A DNA stretch of 64,000 nucleotides from Aeromonas bestiarum (lineage in GTDB: Bacteria; Pseudomonadota; Gammaproteobacteria; Enterobacterales; Aeromonadaceae), in NCBI RefSeq assembly GCF_000819745.1, contig NZ_CDDA01000020.1, positions 1 through 64,000 on the forward strand. The letters run 5' to 3'. The notes under the pieces are model-generated. The model worked only from the letters and a program-made list of their open reading frames with translations, had not been told where the DNA came from and made no database searches. A program made the position numbers and the translations under genes. Shown one piece after another: positions 33,950-46,291 of this stretch (its first letter is position 1; each line of letters begins with the position of its first letter).

Positions 33950-34342
33950 ATGGACAAGATGAAAGATGTGGCACTGCTGGTGGGTCGCGTACTGCTGGCA
34001 CTGATGTTTGTGATTGCAGGCTGGGGCAAGATCGGCGGCTATGCCGGTACCCAGGGTTACATGGAAGCCATGGGCGTGCCCGGATTTATTCTGCCACTGG
34101 TGATCCTGCTGGAGCTGGGTGGTGGCCTCGCCATCATGCTGGGTCTGTTCAGCCGCAGCATCTCTGTGCTGATGGCCGGTTTCACCCTGATGGCCGCCTT
34201 TATTTTCCACTATCAGCCTGCGGATCAGATGCAGATGCTGATGTTCATGAAGAACGTCTCCGTGGCCGGTGGTTTCCTGGCCCTGGCGGCGGCCGGTGCA
34301 GGGGCCTTCAGTCTGGATGCCCGCCTCGGCAAGAACTGGTAA
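33950..34342 (+). CDS. DoxX-family membrane protein, YqjF-like
   Basis: The 130-residue product has four membrane helices and the DoxX pattern (LLALMFVIAGWGKIGGY near residue 15, PLVILLELGGGLAIMLGLFSR near 50). It resembles E. coli YqjF, the main target of YhaJ. The start is ATG 33950 behind GAGGAG; the earlier frame overlaps pirin and has no ribosome site. Family members are linked to oxidative stress and quinone-type compounds. It is 40 bases from the pirin gene and ends at a strong terminator, so secreted protein-pirin-DoxX form one unit. Confidence 0.9.
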   Translation: MDKMKDVALLVGRVLLALMFVIAGWGKIGGYAGTQGYMEAMGVPGFILPLVILLELGGGLAIMLGLFSRSISVLMAGFTLMAAFIFHYQPADQMQMLMFMKNVSVAGGFLALAAAGAGAFSLDARLGKNW

Positions 34343-34375
34343 TACCCGGATAGTGAGAGTTTTCCAACGCCTTTT

Positions 34376-34402
34376 GGCCGGTGCAGCAGCACCGGCTTTT
34401 TT
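34376..34402 (+). terminator. Terminator of the pirin/DoxX unit
   Basis: GCCGGTGC-AGCA-GCACCGGC followed by six Ts. Confidence 0.92.
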
Positions 34403-34573
34403 ATGCCCGCCATTGACCCTTTTCCACCCTGCATGATGGCGACGTGATCTGCGGCAACAAGCGCCTTTTGCATCTTACCCCCCGATCCCCGACAATCCCA
34501 TTTCGTGTGAAGTGACGGGAATGACTCACCTTTTCTCGCACCCACCCCTCATTTGAATTGGCGGGAGTCGTCC

Positions 34574-37500
34574 ATGTTTACCCTCTACCACTCCAATCAG
34601 CTGGATCTGCTCAAGGAGCTGCTGGTGAGCCGCATCCGGCAGGCTCCTCTCTCTCACCCCTTCGATCGGGAGCAGATCCTGGTGCAGAGTCCGGGCATGG
34701 CCCAGTGGCTCAAGCTGGAGCTGGCCAAGGCCTTCGGCATCGCCGCCAATATCGACTTCCCGCTGCCTGCCAGCTTTATCTGGGATATGTTCACCCGGGT
34801 GCTGGCGGACGTGCCGCGCCAGAGCCCCTACAACAAGGGCGCCATGAGCTGGCAGCTGATGACCATTTTGCCCGCCCTGCTGGGCAGGCCCGCCTTCGCA
34901 CCGCTCGCTGCCTATCTGGGCGGTGGGAGTGACGAGGAGTCTGCCAGGGATCCCGAACAGGTGCGGCTGTGGCAGCTCTGCCAGAAGGTAGCGGATCTGT
35001 TCGACCAGTATCTGGTCTACCGGTCGGACTGGATCGCCCGCTGGGAAGAGGGGGAGGGACTTGTCGGAACAGGGAGTCAGGAGCTGGCCGGGGTGAGCGG
35101 TCAGGATTGGCAGCCCGAACTGTGGCGCGAGCTGGTGGCCCGCACCCTGGCGCTGAGCCCCAGCGGCTACCACAGAGCCAACCTCTACGAGGAGTTTATC
35201 CACGAGCTGGCGCGCACCGCCACGCTGCCGAGCAAGCTGCCGCAGCGGGTGTTCGTGTTCGGCATCTCGGCGTTGCCGCCGCGCTATGTGGAGGCGCTGC
35301 TGGCCCTAGGCAGCCGACCCGAGGTGGAGGTGCACCTGTTCGTCACCAACCCCTGCCGCTACTACTGGGGCGATCTGCTGGACAGGAAAACCCTGGCGCG
35401 CCTCGAGAACAAGCTCAAGCCCGGCACGGATATCGAGACCCTGCAGGGCCCCGCCAACCCGCTGCTTGCCTCCATGGGCAAGCTGGGGCGCGACTATCTG
35501 CATCAGCTGATGGAGCTGGAGGTGCCGCAAATCGAGGCCTTCGTCGATATCGACGAGCTGGATGCCAAAGGCAATGTCAGCCTGCTGCGCGCCATCCAGA
35601 AGGATGTGCTGGAGCTGGCCGAACGGGGGGCGGGGCAGTTCGATCTCGACGCCAGCCACCACAAGAGCCCGATCGATCCGGCGGATGGATCCTTGCAGAT
35701 CCACGCCTGTCACGGCCCGATGCGGGAACTCGAGGTGCTGCACGACCGGCTGCTGGCGCTGTTCGAGCAGGACCCGTCCCTCAACCCGAAAGACGTAGTG
35801 GTGATGATGCCGGACGTGAACAGCTACGGCCCCTACATTCAGGCGGTGTTCGGTGCGCGCGGCCAGATCCCCTTCGCGGTATCGGATCGGGCGGCCAGCC
35901 AGGAGAGCCCGCTGCTGCAAAGCTTCCTCGCCCTGCTCAAGCTGCCCAACGCCCGCTTCGGCGCCGGCGAGCTGCTGGCCATTCTCGAGGTGCCCGCCGT
36001 GCTGCGTCGCTTCGAGCTGGATGATGACGAGTTCAACCAGCTGAGGGTCTGGGTGCAGGAGACCGGCATCCGCTGGGGGCTGGACGATGGTTATCCCGCC
36101 CGTTTCGATCTGCCGCCCATGTCCGGCAACAGCTGGCTGTTCGGCCTGCGCCGCATGCTGCTCGGTTTTGCCATGGGGGATGGCGAGCCGGTGGCGGGCA
36201 TCTTGCCCTGTGCCGACAGTATGGGGGGGCAGCAGGGGCCCTTGGCCAGCATATTGCCCTATGCAGAGATCGAGGGTCAGCAGGGGCTGGCGCTCGGCAA
36301 GCTCGCCTGGTTCGTCGACTCGCTGGCCGAATTCCTGCCCCGGCTGCAACAGGCGCAGCCGCTGGCACAGTGGAATGCCTGCCTGCTGGCGCTGCTGGAG
36401 CGCTTCTATCTGGCCGACGAGGAGGAAGAGCGTCAGCTCCAGCTCATTCGCAGCCAGCTGGCCGACTGGCAGACCCAGCTCGGCGAGGCTCGCTTCGATC
36501 AGCCCATTACCGCCGATCTGCTGCAGGATTACCTCGGCAGCGTGCTGGGGGAGTCCCGCTCCAGCCAGCGCTTCCTCGCCGGTCAGGTCAACTTCTGCAC
36601 CCTGATGCCGATGCGCTCCATTCCCTTCAAACAGGTCTGCCTGCTCGGCATGAACGACGGCGTCTACCCGCGCACTTTGGCCCCCATGGGCTTCGATCTG
36701 ATGGCAGTGGCTTCGCGGCGCGGGGATCGCTCCCGCCGCGATGACGACCGCTACCTCTTCCTCGAGGCGCTGCTCAGCGCCCAGCAGGGGCTCTACATCA
36801 GCTATCAGGGCTTCAGCGCCCAGGACAACAGCGACAAGGTGCCATCCGTCTTGTTGGCCGAGCTGATCGACTATGTGCGTCAGGGTTTCGTGCTGGCGGG
36901 GGATGAGAGCCTCGACGACGAGACCTCCGGCAAGCGGCTGCTCAAGCACCTGATGGTGCCGCACCCGCTCACCCCCTACAGCCGCCACTACTTCCATCCC
37001 GAGCCGGGGTCGCGGCTGTTCACCTATGCCGCCGACTGGCTGCCCGCCCTCAATCCGGTGCGCGGCGCCGCCAACTTCCAGAGCGGCGAGCTGCCGCTGC
37101 CCCCCGAATGGGGCAAGGAGCAGGGGCTGGAGCTGGCCGAGTTGCTGCGCTTCTATCGTCAACCCACCAAGTATTTCCTCAACCGCCGCCTCAAGGTGTG
37201 GTTCGAGTTGAACGAAGCCAACATAGAGGACAGCGAGCCGTTCGAGCTGGACGGTCTGCAAAATTATCAGCTTAAAGACCTGCTGCTCGGTGCTCATCTG
37301 GTGGAGGGAGACAGTGCCGTGCGTCGCGAGCGGTTGCAGCTCACAGGCCTGCTGCCGCAAGGCTGGTTCGGCAGCCTGCTGCTGGACGATCTGGATGCCG
37401 AGATGGGCAAGCTGGCGGAGCGCCTGCGCCCCTGGGTCAGTGAAAAACAGGCGGTGGAGATCGATATCTCGCTGGCTCAGGGTCAGCTGCAGGGGTGGAT

Positions 37501-37978
37501 CGACACTCAGAAGGGACGCTTGCTGGTGGTGAAACCCGGCAGCTTCAACGGCAAGGATCTGCTGCTTGGCTGGATCCAGCACCTCTGCCTCTGCCTGAGC
37601 AGTGCCCCCGGCGACACCCTGCTGTTCGATGCCAAGCAGAGTCTGCGGCTGCCCAAGCTCTCGGCCGACGAGGCGCGCCCCAGACTGGCGGCCCTGGTGG
37701 CGCTCTGGGCCCAGGGGATGAAGCGGCCGCTGCCGTTTTTCCCCAACACCGCCTGGGATTGGCTCAAGGCGATGGAGAAGGATCCGGACAAGCCGGAGGC
37801 AGCCGACAAGGCGGCCCTCACCCGCTTCAACGGCGGCTACATGGTCAATGGCGAAGGGGAGGACGTTTATGTCGCCCGCTGTTTCCCCGAACTGGATGAG
37901 GCCGTGCTGGCCCAGTTGCAGGCGCTGGCCCGCGAACACCTGACCCCGCTGCACCAGACCCTGGAGGAGTTGCAATAA
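34574..37978 (+). CDS. recC: Exodeoxyribonuclease V gamma subunit RecC
   Basis: RecC clamps the RecBCD complex on DNA ends and recognises Chi in the 3' strand through its inactive helicase-like domains. The 1134-residue product begins MFTLYHSNQLDLL and shows the family stretches VQSPGMAQWLKLELAKAFG, FGISALPPRYVEAL and MPMRSIPFKQVCLLGMNDGVYPR. The ATG at 34574 gives the usual N-terminus with GGGAG upstream; an earlier TTG would add seven residues. The order recC-recB-recD has no ptrA gene between recC and recB, unlike E. coli. The stop overlaps the recB start by one base (TAATG). Confidence 0.97.
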   Translation: MFTLYHSNQLDLLKELLVSRIRQAPLSHPFDREQILVQSPGMAQWLKLELAKAFGIAANIDFPLPASFIWDMFTRVLADVPRQSPYNKGAMSWQLMTILPALLGRPAFAPLAAYLGGGSDEESARDPEQVRLWQLCQKVADLFDQYLVYRSDWIARWEEGEGLVGTGSQELAGVSGQDWQPELWRELVARTLALSPSGYHRANLYEEFIHELARTATLPSKLPQRVFVFGISALPPRYVEALLALGSRPEVEVHLFVTNPCRYYWGDLLDRKTLARLENKLKPGTDIETLQGPANPLLASMGKLGRDYLHQLMELEVPQIEAFVDIDELDAKGNVSLLRAIQKDVLELAERGAGQFDLDASHHKSPIDPADGSLQIHACHGPMRELEVLHDRLLALFEQDPSLNPKDVVVMMPDVNSYGPYIQAVFGARGQIPFAVSDRAASQESPLLQSFLALLKLPNARFGAGELLAILEVPAVLRRFELDDDEFNQLRVWVQETGIRWGLDDGYPARFDLPPMSGNSWLFGLRRMLLGFAMGDGEPVAGILPCADSMGGQQGPLASILPYAEIEGQQGLALGKLAWFVDSLAEFLPRLQQAQPLAQWNACLLALLERFYLADEEEERQLQLIRSQLADWQTQLGEARFDQPITADLLQDYLGSVLGESRSSQRFLAGQVNFCTLMPMRSIPFKQVCLLGMNDGVYPRTLAPMGFDLMAVASRRGDRSRRDDDRYLFLEALLSAQQGLYISYQGFSAQDNSDKVPSVLLAELIDYVRQGFVLAGDESLDDETSGKRLLKHLMVPHPLTPYSRHYFHPEPGSRLFTYAADWLPALNPVRGAANFQSGELPLPPEWGKEQGLELAELLRFYRQPTKYFLNRRLKVWFELNEANIEDSEPFELDGLQNYQLKDLLLGAHLVEGDSAVRRERLQLTGLLPQGWFGSLLLDDLDAEMGKLAERLRPWVSEKQAVEIDISLAQGQLQGWIDTQKGRLLVVKPGSFNGKDLLLGWIQHLCLCLSSAPGDTLLFDAKQSLRLPKLSADEARPRLAALVALWAQGMKRPLPFFPNTAWDWLKAMEKDPDKPEAADKAALTRFNGGYMVNGEGEDVYVARCFPELDEAVLAQLQALAREHLTPLHQTLEELQ

Positions 37979-40900
37979 TGGCTAACCCGCTCAATACCCT
38001 GCGTTTTCCCCTCCATGGTGAACGACTGATCGAAGCCTCCGCCGGCACCGGCAAGACCTACACCATAGCCGGTCTCTACCTGCGCCTGCTGCTGGGCCAC
38101 GGCCCGATTATTGAACAAGACAGTGGCGAAGAGGGGGCCGATGCCGGTCAGCCCAGCGCCCACGAGCGGCCGCTGTCGGTGACCGAGATCCTGGTGGTGA
38201 CCTTTACCGAAGCGGCCACCGCCGAGCTGCGGGGGCGGATCCGCGCCCGCATCCACGAGGCGCGCCTCGCCTTTATGCGCGGGCAAAGCCGCGATGATCT
38301 GCTGGCCCAGCTGCTGGTGGAGGTGGAGGATCATGAGCTGGCGGCCCGCCGCCTGCTGGCCGCCGAGCGGCAGATGGACGAGGCGGCGGTGTTCACCATC
38401 CACGGCTTCTGCCAGCGGATGCTCAAGCAGAACGCCTTCGAGTCGGGCGCCCTGTTCGAGACAGAATTTTTGACCGACGACAGCCAGCTCAGGCTGCAGG
38501 CGGTGAGCGACTACTGGCGCGCCGAGTTCTATCCGGTGGACAAGACCCTGGCCGGCTCGGTGCGCGCGCTCTGGCCTAGCCCCGCCGCCCTGCTGCGGGA
38601 GATGAGCAGCTGGCTCGACAACAGCGAGCTGGAGATCCACCCGGCCTTGGGGGACGAGACGCTGGCAGTCCGCCATCAGGCGGCCATGGCCCGCATCGAT
38701 GCGGTGAAAGATGCCTGGCTGGCGCAGATGGACGAGATTCGCCGCCAGACAGAGGGGCAGATGAAGCTCTATACCGGCAAGAATTACGAAGGCTGGCTCG
38801 CCAAGATCAGCGACTGGGCGCAGGACGAGGGGAGCGGCTATGCGCTGCCCAAGGATCTCGAGCGCTTCGGCCAGGAGACACTGGAAGCCAAGTTGAACAA
38901 GGGGAAGGCGCCACCGACTCTGCCGCTGTTCAGTCAGATCGATGCGCTGCTGGCGAGCCGCCCCGGTATTCGGGATCTCATCCTGCAACGGGCCGCCAAA
39001 GTGGTGCGCAGCCGGATGCAGGCGAGCAAGCGGCAGGCCCACCAGCTCTCGTTCGATGACCTGCTCAAAGACCTCGACGGGGCGCTCGGATCCAGTCTTG
39101 GCGAGCGGCTCTGCGAGCGCATTCGCGCCACCTATCGGGTGGCGATGATAGATGAATTCCAGGATACAGACCCCCAGCAGTACCGTATCTTCCACCGTCT
39201 CTACGGCGGTCACAAAGACACGGCGCTCTTGATGATCGGTGACCCCAAGCAGGCCATCTACGGCTTTCGCGGCGCCGACATCTTTACCTACATTCAGGCG
39301 CGGCGAAATGTGAGCGCCCACTACACCCTGGGGCGCAACTGGCGCTCCAGCAGTGCGCTGGTGGGGGCGGTCAACGGCCTGTTCGAGCGGGCCAAGGATC
39401 CCTTTATCTACGAGGCGGATATCCCCTTCCTGCCGGTGGAGGCGCAGGGCAAGAGCAAGGCGCTGCTGCTGGATGGCGCCACTGCCCCCGTGCTCCACTG
39501 CTGGCAGCTGACCGGCCAGCCCACCTTCAATCGGGGGGATTACCAGAGCAAGATGGCCCGCGCCACGGCCGCCGAGATCCACCGCCTGCTGGCCCTGGCC
39601 CGCGAGGGCAAGGCGCAGATAGGCGACAAGGCGGTGAAGGCGGGGGATATCGCCGTGCTGGTGCGTACCGGCAGCGAAGGCAAGCTGGTGCAGCAGGAGC
39701 TGGCGCGGCTCGCCATCGCCTCCGTCTATCTGTCGAACCGCGAGAGCGTGCTGGAGCAGGTGGAGGCGCGGGAGATACTGCTGATCCTGCACGCCTGCCA
39801 GAACCCGAGCGAAGAGCGCAGCCTGCGGGCGGCGCTGGCGACCGGCCTGTTCGACCTCGACGCCAGGGCGCTGGACGCGCTGGCCTCGGACGAGCGGGCG
39901 TGGGAGAGCGCGGTGCAGGAGTTTATGGAGTACCGCAAGATCTGGCACCGCCGCGGTGTGCTGGCCATGTTGCGGGCCCTACTGCACAGGCGCAATCTCG
40001 CCTCCTCCCTGCTGGCGAGCCCCTACGGCGAGCGGCGGCTGACCAACTTCCTCCATCTCGGTGAGCTGCTGCAACAGGTGAGCAGCGAGCTGGATGGGGA
40101 ATACGCCCTGCTGCGCTGGCTGGGGGAGGCGGTGAGCCGCCCCAACGGGCAGGATGCTGAGCAAGTACTGCGCCTCGAATCCGAGCGCAAGCTGGTGCAG
40201 ATAGTCACCATCCACAAATCCAAGGGGCTGGAGTACCCGCTGGTATTCCTGCCCTTCATCTGCAGCCACAGAACTGCCGAGACCCCGCTCTATCACGAGG
40301 CGGACGAGGGGGGCAATCGCACCATACTCGACTTGACCGGCGCCGAGGGATCCTTGGCGGAAGCGGACAAGGAGCGCCTCGCCGAAGATTTGCGGCTGCT
40401 TTATGTGGCGCTGACCCGGGGCGTCTACGCCACCTGGCTGGGGCTGGCCCCGGTGCGCTCGGGCAACGGCAAGTCGGAGAAGACGGAGCTGCACCACACC
40501 GCCATCGGCTACCTGCTGCAAAAGGGGGAAGAGGGGGATGCCGAAACCCTGGCGACCGCCCTCACCGAGCTGGCGCAGGCGCTGCCCGGGGTGGTGGTCT
40601 GTGAGCCCTCGCTCACCCGTCCGGCCCCGCTGCCGCCTGAAGAGGAGCAGCTGGGCGAGCCGCAGGTGCGCCGCTTTACCGGTTCCCTCGAACGGGATTG
40701 GTGGATCAGCTCCTACTCCGGGCTGGCGGCGCAAGGAAATGGTCACAGCAAGGGCGTGCTGGCCAATCCCGGCTTCGATGACGAGGTAGTGACCGAGGCG
40801 GTGAGCGCGGCCTTGCTGGCCGAATCGGAGGAGGCGCCTGAGCCCTCCATCTTCACCTTCCCGAAAGGGGCGCGCCCCGGCACCCTGCTGCACAGCCTGT

Positions 40901-41600
40901 TCGAGACCATCGACTTCCAGAGCGCGGGCGGCGAGTCGCTGGCGCACCATATCGCCAGCCTGCTGGTGCAGGATGGCTTCGACGAGAGCTGGGCCCCCGT
41001 GTTGCAACAGCAGGTCGAAGCTGTGCTGGATACCCCGCTGGATACCGGCTTTGGTGATCCGGTGCGGCTGCGGGATCTGGCCCCCGAGCGCAAGCAGGTG
41101 GAGCTGGAGTTCTTCCTGCCCATGGGGCGGGTGACGGCACCTGCGCTGACCGCGCTCTGCCAGCAGCACGACCCTCTGTCGCGGGGCAACAAGCCGCTCA
41201 GCTTTGCCACAGTGCAGGGGATGCTCAAGGGCTTTATCGACCTGGTGTTCGAGTGGCAGGGGCGCTGGTATCTGCTCGACTACAAATCAAACCACCTCGG
41301 CATGAGCCCGACCGATTACAGCCGTCCGGCGCTGGAGCGGGCGATGACCGAGCACCGCTACGACCTGCAATACCAGCTCTACTCGCTGGCGCTGCACCGC
41401 CTGCTTAGCCTGCGCCTGCCGGGCTACGACTTCGAGCAGCATTTTGGCGGTGTCTTCTATCTGTTCCTGCGCGGTATGCCGCAAGGGGGCATTTTCCACA
41501 CCCGCCCCAGTCGTGAGCTGGTGCTGGGGCTGGATCGGTTGTTTAGCGAAGGCAGTGAGCCGCCAGCAGCGGGATCCCACGTATTGAACGAGGTAGAGGC

Positions 41601-41604
<4 letters not shown>
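37978..41604 (+). CDS. recB: Exodeoxyribonuclease V beta subunit RecB (helicase-nuclease)
   Basis: This 1208-residue subunit is the 3'-5' helicase and the only nuclease of RecBCD. Walker A is EASAGTGKTYTIAGLY (about residue 20). The UvrD-type motifs IDEFQDTDPQQYRIF (about 390), GDPKQAIYGFRGAD (about 421) and TIHKSKGLEYPLVFLPF (about 745) are intact. The C-terminal nuclease domain contains GFIDLVFEWQGRWYLLDYKSN with the catalytic Asp/Lys pair (about residues 1085-1103). The end overlaps recD by four bases (ATGA). No truncation or frameshift is seen. Confidence 0.98.
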
Positions 41605-43670
<2,066 letters not shown>

Positions 43671-43706
43671 ATTATCCATAACCTTTTTAGATATAGTTGA
43701 ATACAG

Positions 43707-43734
43707 TTGTATGTACATATGAAAAATTTATACT
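43707..43734 (+). promoter_or_regulatory. Probable own promoter of the AT-rich island
   Basis: TTGTAT (43707-43712) and TATACT (43729-43734) are separated by 16 bases. The expected start of transcription, near 43741, leaves a very short leader with GGGGG just before the ATG at 43753. The island can thus be expressed independently of recBCD. Confidence 0.5.
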
Positions 43735-43752
43735 CCAACCCTTGGGGGAAAA

Positions 43753-44922
43753 ATGAATAAAATAATTCTGGAAGATAATAAGTTAAAATGTTTATCCTTT
43801 TTGGATACATTGGCTGTTTCAGATTACTTGAAATTGGCATCTGAGGCATATGAAAACAAAGGTGGTATTCAAGGTCAGCGAACTCCTCTCAAGACCAAAA
43901 CAGCTCAAACCATTAGAGAACGAATGGTTACTGACATATCGCATGGCGCTATTTTACCTCCTATTGTTGTTGGATTGATCGTTTCAGAAAGCTGCTATGA
44001 GCGAATTAAGAATGAAAATAGTGCAGAAATAATCTCATCAGTAATAAGAAATGAGTGCTGTGAAACATTCTCTATAATAGATGGGATGCAGAGAACTACG
44101 GCGTTGATAGAGGCTATCGGTTTGAATCCTAGTACCAGTAATAATCTCGTGAGAGTTGAGTACTGGATTGCCAAACAAATGAATAGCCTGATCTATAGAA
44201 TGCTAGTTCTTAATACTGGTCAGGTGCCATGGGATATAAAGCGACAGCTCGATACAATTTATGAGCCTATAGTTGCTGAGTTGAAAAGAGAAATTCCAAC
44301 TCTAGATATCAGATTGATCGATCAGTCTGGTAGACGGACAGATTCAGGGCAATATAAGAGTAGTAAGCTGATAGAGTATTTCCTATGCTATACATCGAGA
44401 AAGTTTGATGTTGAGATAAAAGAGAAGGTTGCAGAGGACTTTGCTAGAATGGATGCCATTGCAGCAACATCTGACAACCAGTTATTAGATGACTTCATTA
44501 GTATTGTTAAGTTAATGGTATCTTTGGACCATGCTCTGTCACGGGCAGAGAAAGCTGATTCATTAGGGCGGTTTAAGTCAGGGAAAGATATATTTACCAG
44601 TGTACCTGCTGGCGTTGGTTTTGTATCTGCGGCTGCAGTTTATATATATGGCCCTCCGGGTTTTGAATCAACTGCAGAAGAAATTTCTGCCAATAAAAAT
44701 GATCTTATAAGTAAGGTTCACAGCTTTATTTCGATGCTGGAAGGTCTTGATGAAGACATGATAAATAGCATGCTTGAATTTGATCTTCTCAATGAAAAAA
44801 TAAGTGCGAAGTCAGGTAAGATTGGTACTTTTGAAAGAGAATTTTTCTTTAAAGCATTTGAGACATTATTCAAATACACAACAAAGATGACATCTTTTAA
44901 ACCTTGTTGGTCTGCTCGATAA
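43753..44922 (+). CDS. AT-rich island gene 1: DGQHR/ParB-like domain protein of unknown function
   Basis: The 389-residue product has an N-terminal half that recalls the DGQHR (DndB-like) and DUF262 members of the ParB superfamily. QGQRTPLKTKTAQTIRERM (about residues 40-58) is followed by a proline-containing ILPPIVVGLI strand and IIDGMQRTTALIEA, with Asp110-Gly111-Met112-Gln113-Arg114. Then comes RMLVLNTGQVPWDIKRQL near residue 155. The C-terminal half is helical and unrecognised. Methionine replaces the usual glutamine of DGQ(H/Q)R. The gene has about one third to two fifths GC in lines I counted, far below its neighbours, so it was acquired. It is followed by an overlapping HEPN-like gene (TAATG). 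Defence or DNA-modification sensing is an inference. Confidence 0.8.
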   Translation: MNKIILEDNKLKCLSFLDTLAVSDYLKLASEAYENKGGIQGQRTPLKTKTAQTIRERMVTDISHGAILPPIVVGLIVSESCYERIKNENSAEIISSVIRNECCETFSIIDGMQRTTALIEAIGLNPSTSNNLVRVEYWIAKQMNSLIYRMLVLNTGQVPWDIKRQLDTIYEPIVAELKREIPTLDIRLIDQSGRRTDSGQYKSSKLIEYFLCYTSRKFDVEIKEKVAEDFARMDAIAATSDNQLLDDFISIVKLMVSLDHALSRAEKADSLGRFKSGKDIFTSVPAGVGFVSAAAVYIYGPPGFESTAEEISANKNDLISKVHSFISMLEGLDEDMINSMLEFDLLNEKISAKSGKIGTFEREFFFKAFETLFKYTTKMTSFKPCWSAR

Positions 44923-46004
44923 TGGCAAATATAATAGATCACATTAATTTTATTTTTGACAGGATATGTGCTCACGGGGGGGAGGTTCCCCCGACAAGAG
45001 ACAGGATGAGAGTTGCTCAAGGTGAAAATATTGGCGCTCAGATTGCTACCTTTAAATCATTCAACTCTGGAGCAAAGAAGTTACTACTGAGCAATGTTAA
45101 AATGAGTTCCTTTTATGGTGTGGATTCTTATAACTCACAAGGGTATAGGTATTTCGCTATAACAGGAACATCACTTATAAACGTACCTAGTGAATGGGAG
45201 TCAGAACTTTTATGTAAAGTTGAGGTCGATGCTCCGTTATTTATTTATCTTTGTAAGATATTAGAGCTAAATGTAGACCCAAGGCTCTCATTTCAAGAGC
45301 TTAGAGATAAGTACCTTTTTCAGCAAGATGATGAAGGTTATCTAGGGCATGATGTCGATGAAATAATAAATATTTTCGAATCATTCAATGTTTTCAGAAT
45401 TAGTCAGGATAGTATATTTTACAATATTGATGATTACGAGCTAGGTTATTACTTTTCATTGTGCCAAAATTTTGGTTTGGTATCTTTGCCGATGTTAGAA
45501 ATAAAAGATATGTATCTGTCTATCATATGTGATTTCAATGCGAAGGTGCCAAAGGAAAATATATTTAATTCATTAACTTCTACACATTGGAAACACTGCT
45601 TTCTTGAGCTGTATCGTTGCGTTGAATGGCTTTACATGTTACCTCGAACTCTTAGTTTGAAAGAGGCTATCGGTTATGTAGATAAGGCTTCATCACTAGC
45701 TCATGAGTGTGTGGATAAGTTATCTTGGAGAAAAAAAGAAGAAGACTCATTGGGTAGGTTAATCAAGATGGCTTTTAAAAATGAAAGTTTTTATGAGCAA
45801 GCTTATTGGATGTCTATATTCAAGGATTCTGAGTTTTCTGCAGAAAAAACTGCAAATGTTGTGTACAAACTACGAAATCAATTTGTTCATCAGTTTAATA
45901 AAGAAAAAGAAATGCAGTTAAATGATGCTATGTGGCGTGAACTCATCACTTTCACATTGTCTTTGATAAAAATTCTATATTATGAGTTACATGATGAAAT
46001 TTGA
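44922..46004 (+). CDS. AT-rich island gene 2: protein with C-terminal HEPN-like R-x4-H motif
   Basis: The 360-residue product has no signal peptide or membrane helix. The N-terminal part (residues 1-150) contains charged helices and a short strand-rich segment; the C-terminal third is helical. Near the end, YKLRNQFVHQF has Arg318-Asn-Gln-Phe-Val-His323. This is the R-x4-6-H catalytic motif, with the typical polar residue after Arg, of HEPN RNases found in toxin-antitoxin, Abi and CRISPR proteins. The start is the ATG overlapping gene 1's stop by one base; six upstream codons are also open but lie inside gene 1. It is AT-rich like gene 1. Toxin or effector of a two-gene system is an inference. 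Confidence 0.78.
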   Translation: MANIIDHINFIFDRICAHGGEVPPTRDRMRVAQGENIGAQIATFKSFNSGAKKLLLSNVKMSSFYGVDSYNSQGYRYFAITGTSLINVPSEWESELLCKVEVDAPLFIYLCKILELNVDPRLSFQELRDKYLFQQDDEGYLGHDVDEIINIFESFNVFRISQDSIFYNIDDYELGYYFSLCQNFGLVSLPMLEIKDMYLSIICDFNAKVPKENIFNSLTSTHWKHCFLELYRCVEWLYMLPRTLSLKEAIGYVDKASSLAHECVDKLSWRKKEEDSLGRLIKMAFKNESFYEQAYWMSIFKDSEFSAEKTANVVYKLRNQFVHQFNKEKEMQLNDAMWRELITFTLSLIKILYYELHDEI

Positions 46005-46030
46005 TTTAAAATTTAAAATCTCGTATTTTT

Positions 46031-46092
46031 GGCTTCGCAGGCTCAGCACCAACCTACCAATTGTGTAGGTTGTGGCTGAGCGTAGCGAAGCC
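46031..46092. repeat. Large REP-like palindrome after the island
   Basis: Arms GGCTTCGC, CTCAGC and CCAACCTAC pair in order with GTAGGTTG, GCTGAG and GCGAAGCC around a CAATTGT loop. The GTAGGTT and GCGAAG elements are shared with the 11257-11296 palindrome. It marks the right side of the AT-rich island and may also end its transcript. Confidence 0.75.
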
Positions 46093-46122
46093 CAACGTTT
46101 ACCGCGTAATCTCTTTTTTCCG

Positions 46123-46291
46123 CCCTCTCATCCCCAGCCCTTCTCCTCCTTTTTTAATAAACGGGAGAAGGGGATAAAGGTCGCCTTTACCAGCTCCGCT
46201 TACGCTTCGTTAATTTAACTCGCGTAGCTGACCAGAATATTTTCGGTGCCGCTTTATCCCCTCTCCCGTTGGGAGAGGGCAGGGTGAGGGG
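46123..46291. repeat. Paired inverted CCCTCTCCC-type repeats (BIME-like)
   Basis: Two elements of the widespread 'CCCCTCTCCC...GGGAGAGGG...GTGAGGGG' kind lie in opposite orientation, at about 46123-46180 and 46254-46291. Each can form its own hairpin, and the pair can form one long structure. No gene is visible in 46005-46303. Confidence 0.7.

Noticed and set aside
35306-37975. An 889-codon minus-strand frame opposite recC
   Set aside because: Antisense shadow of a well-supported RecC gene.
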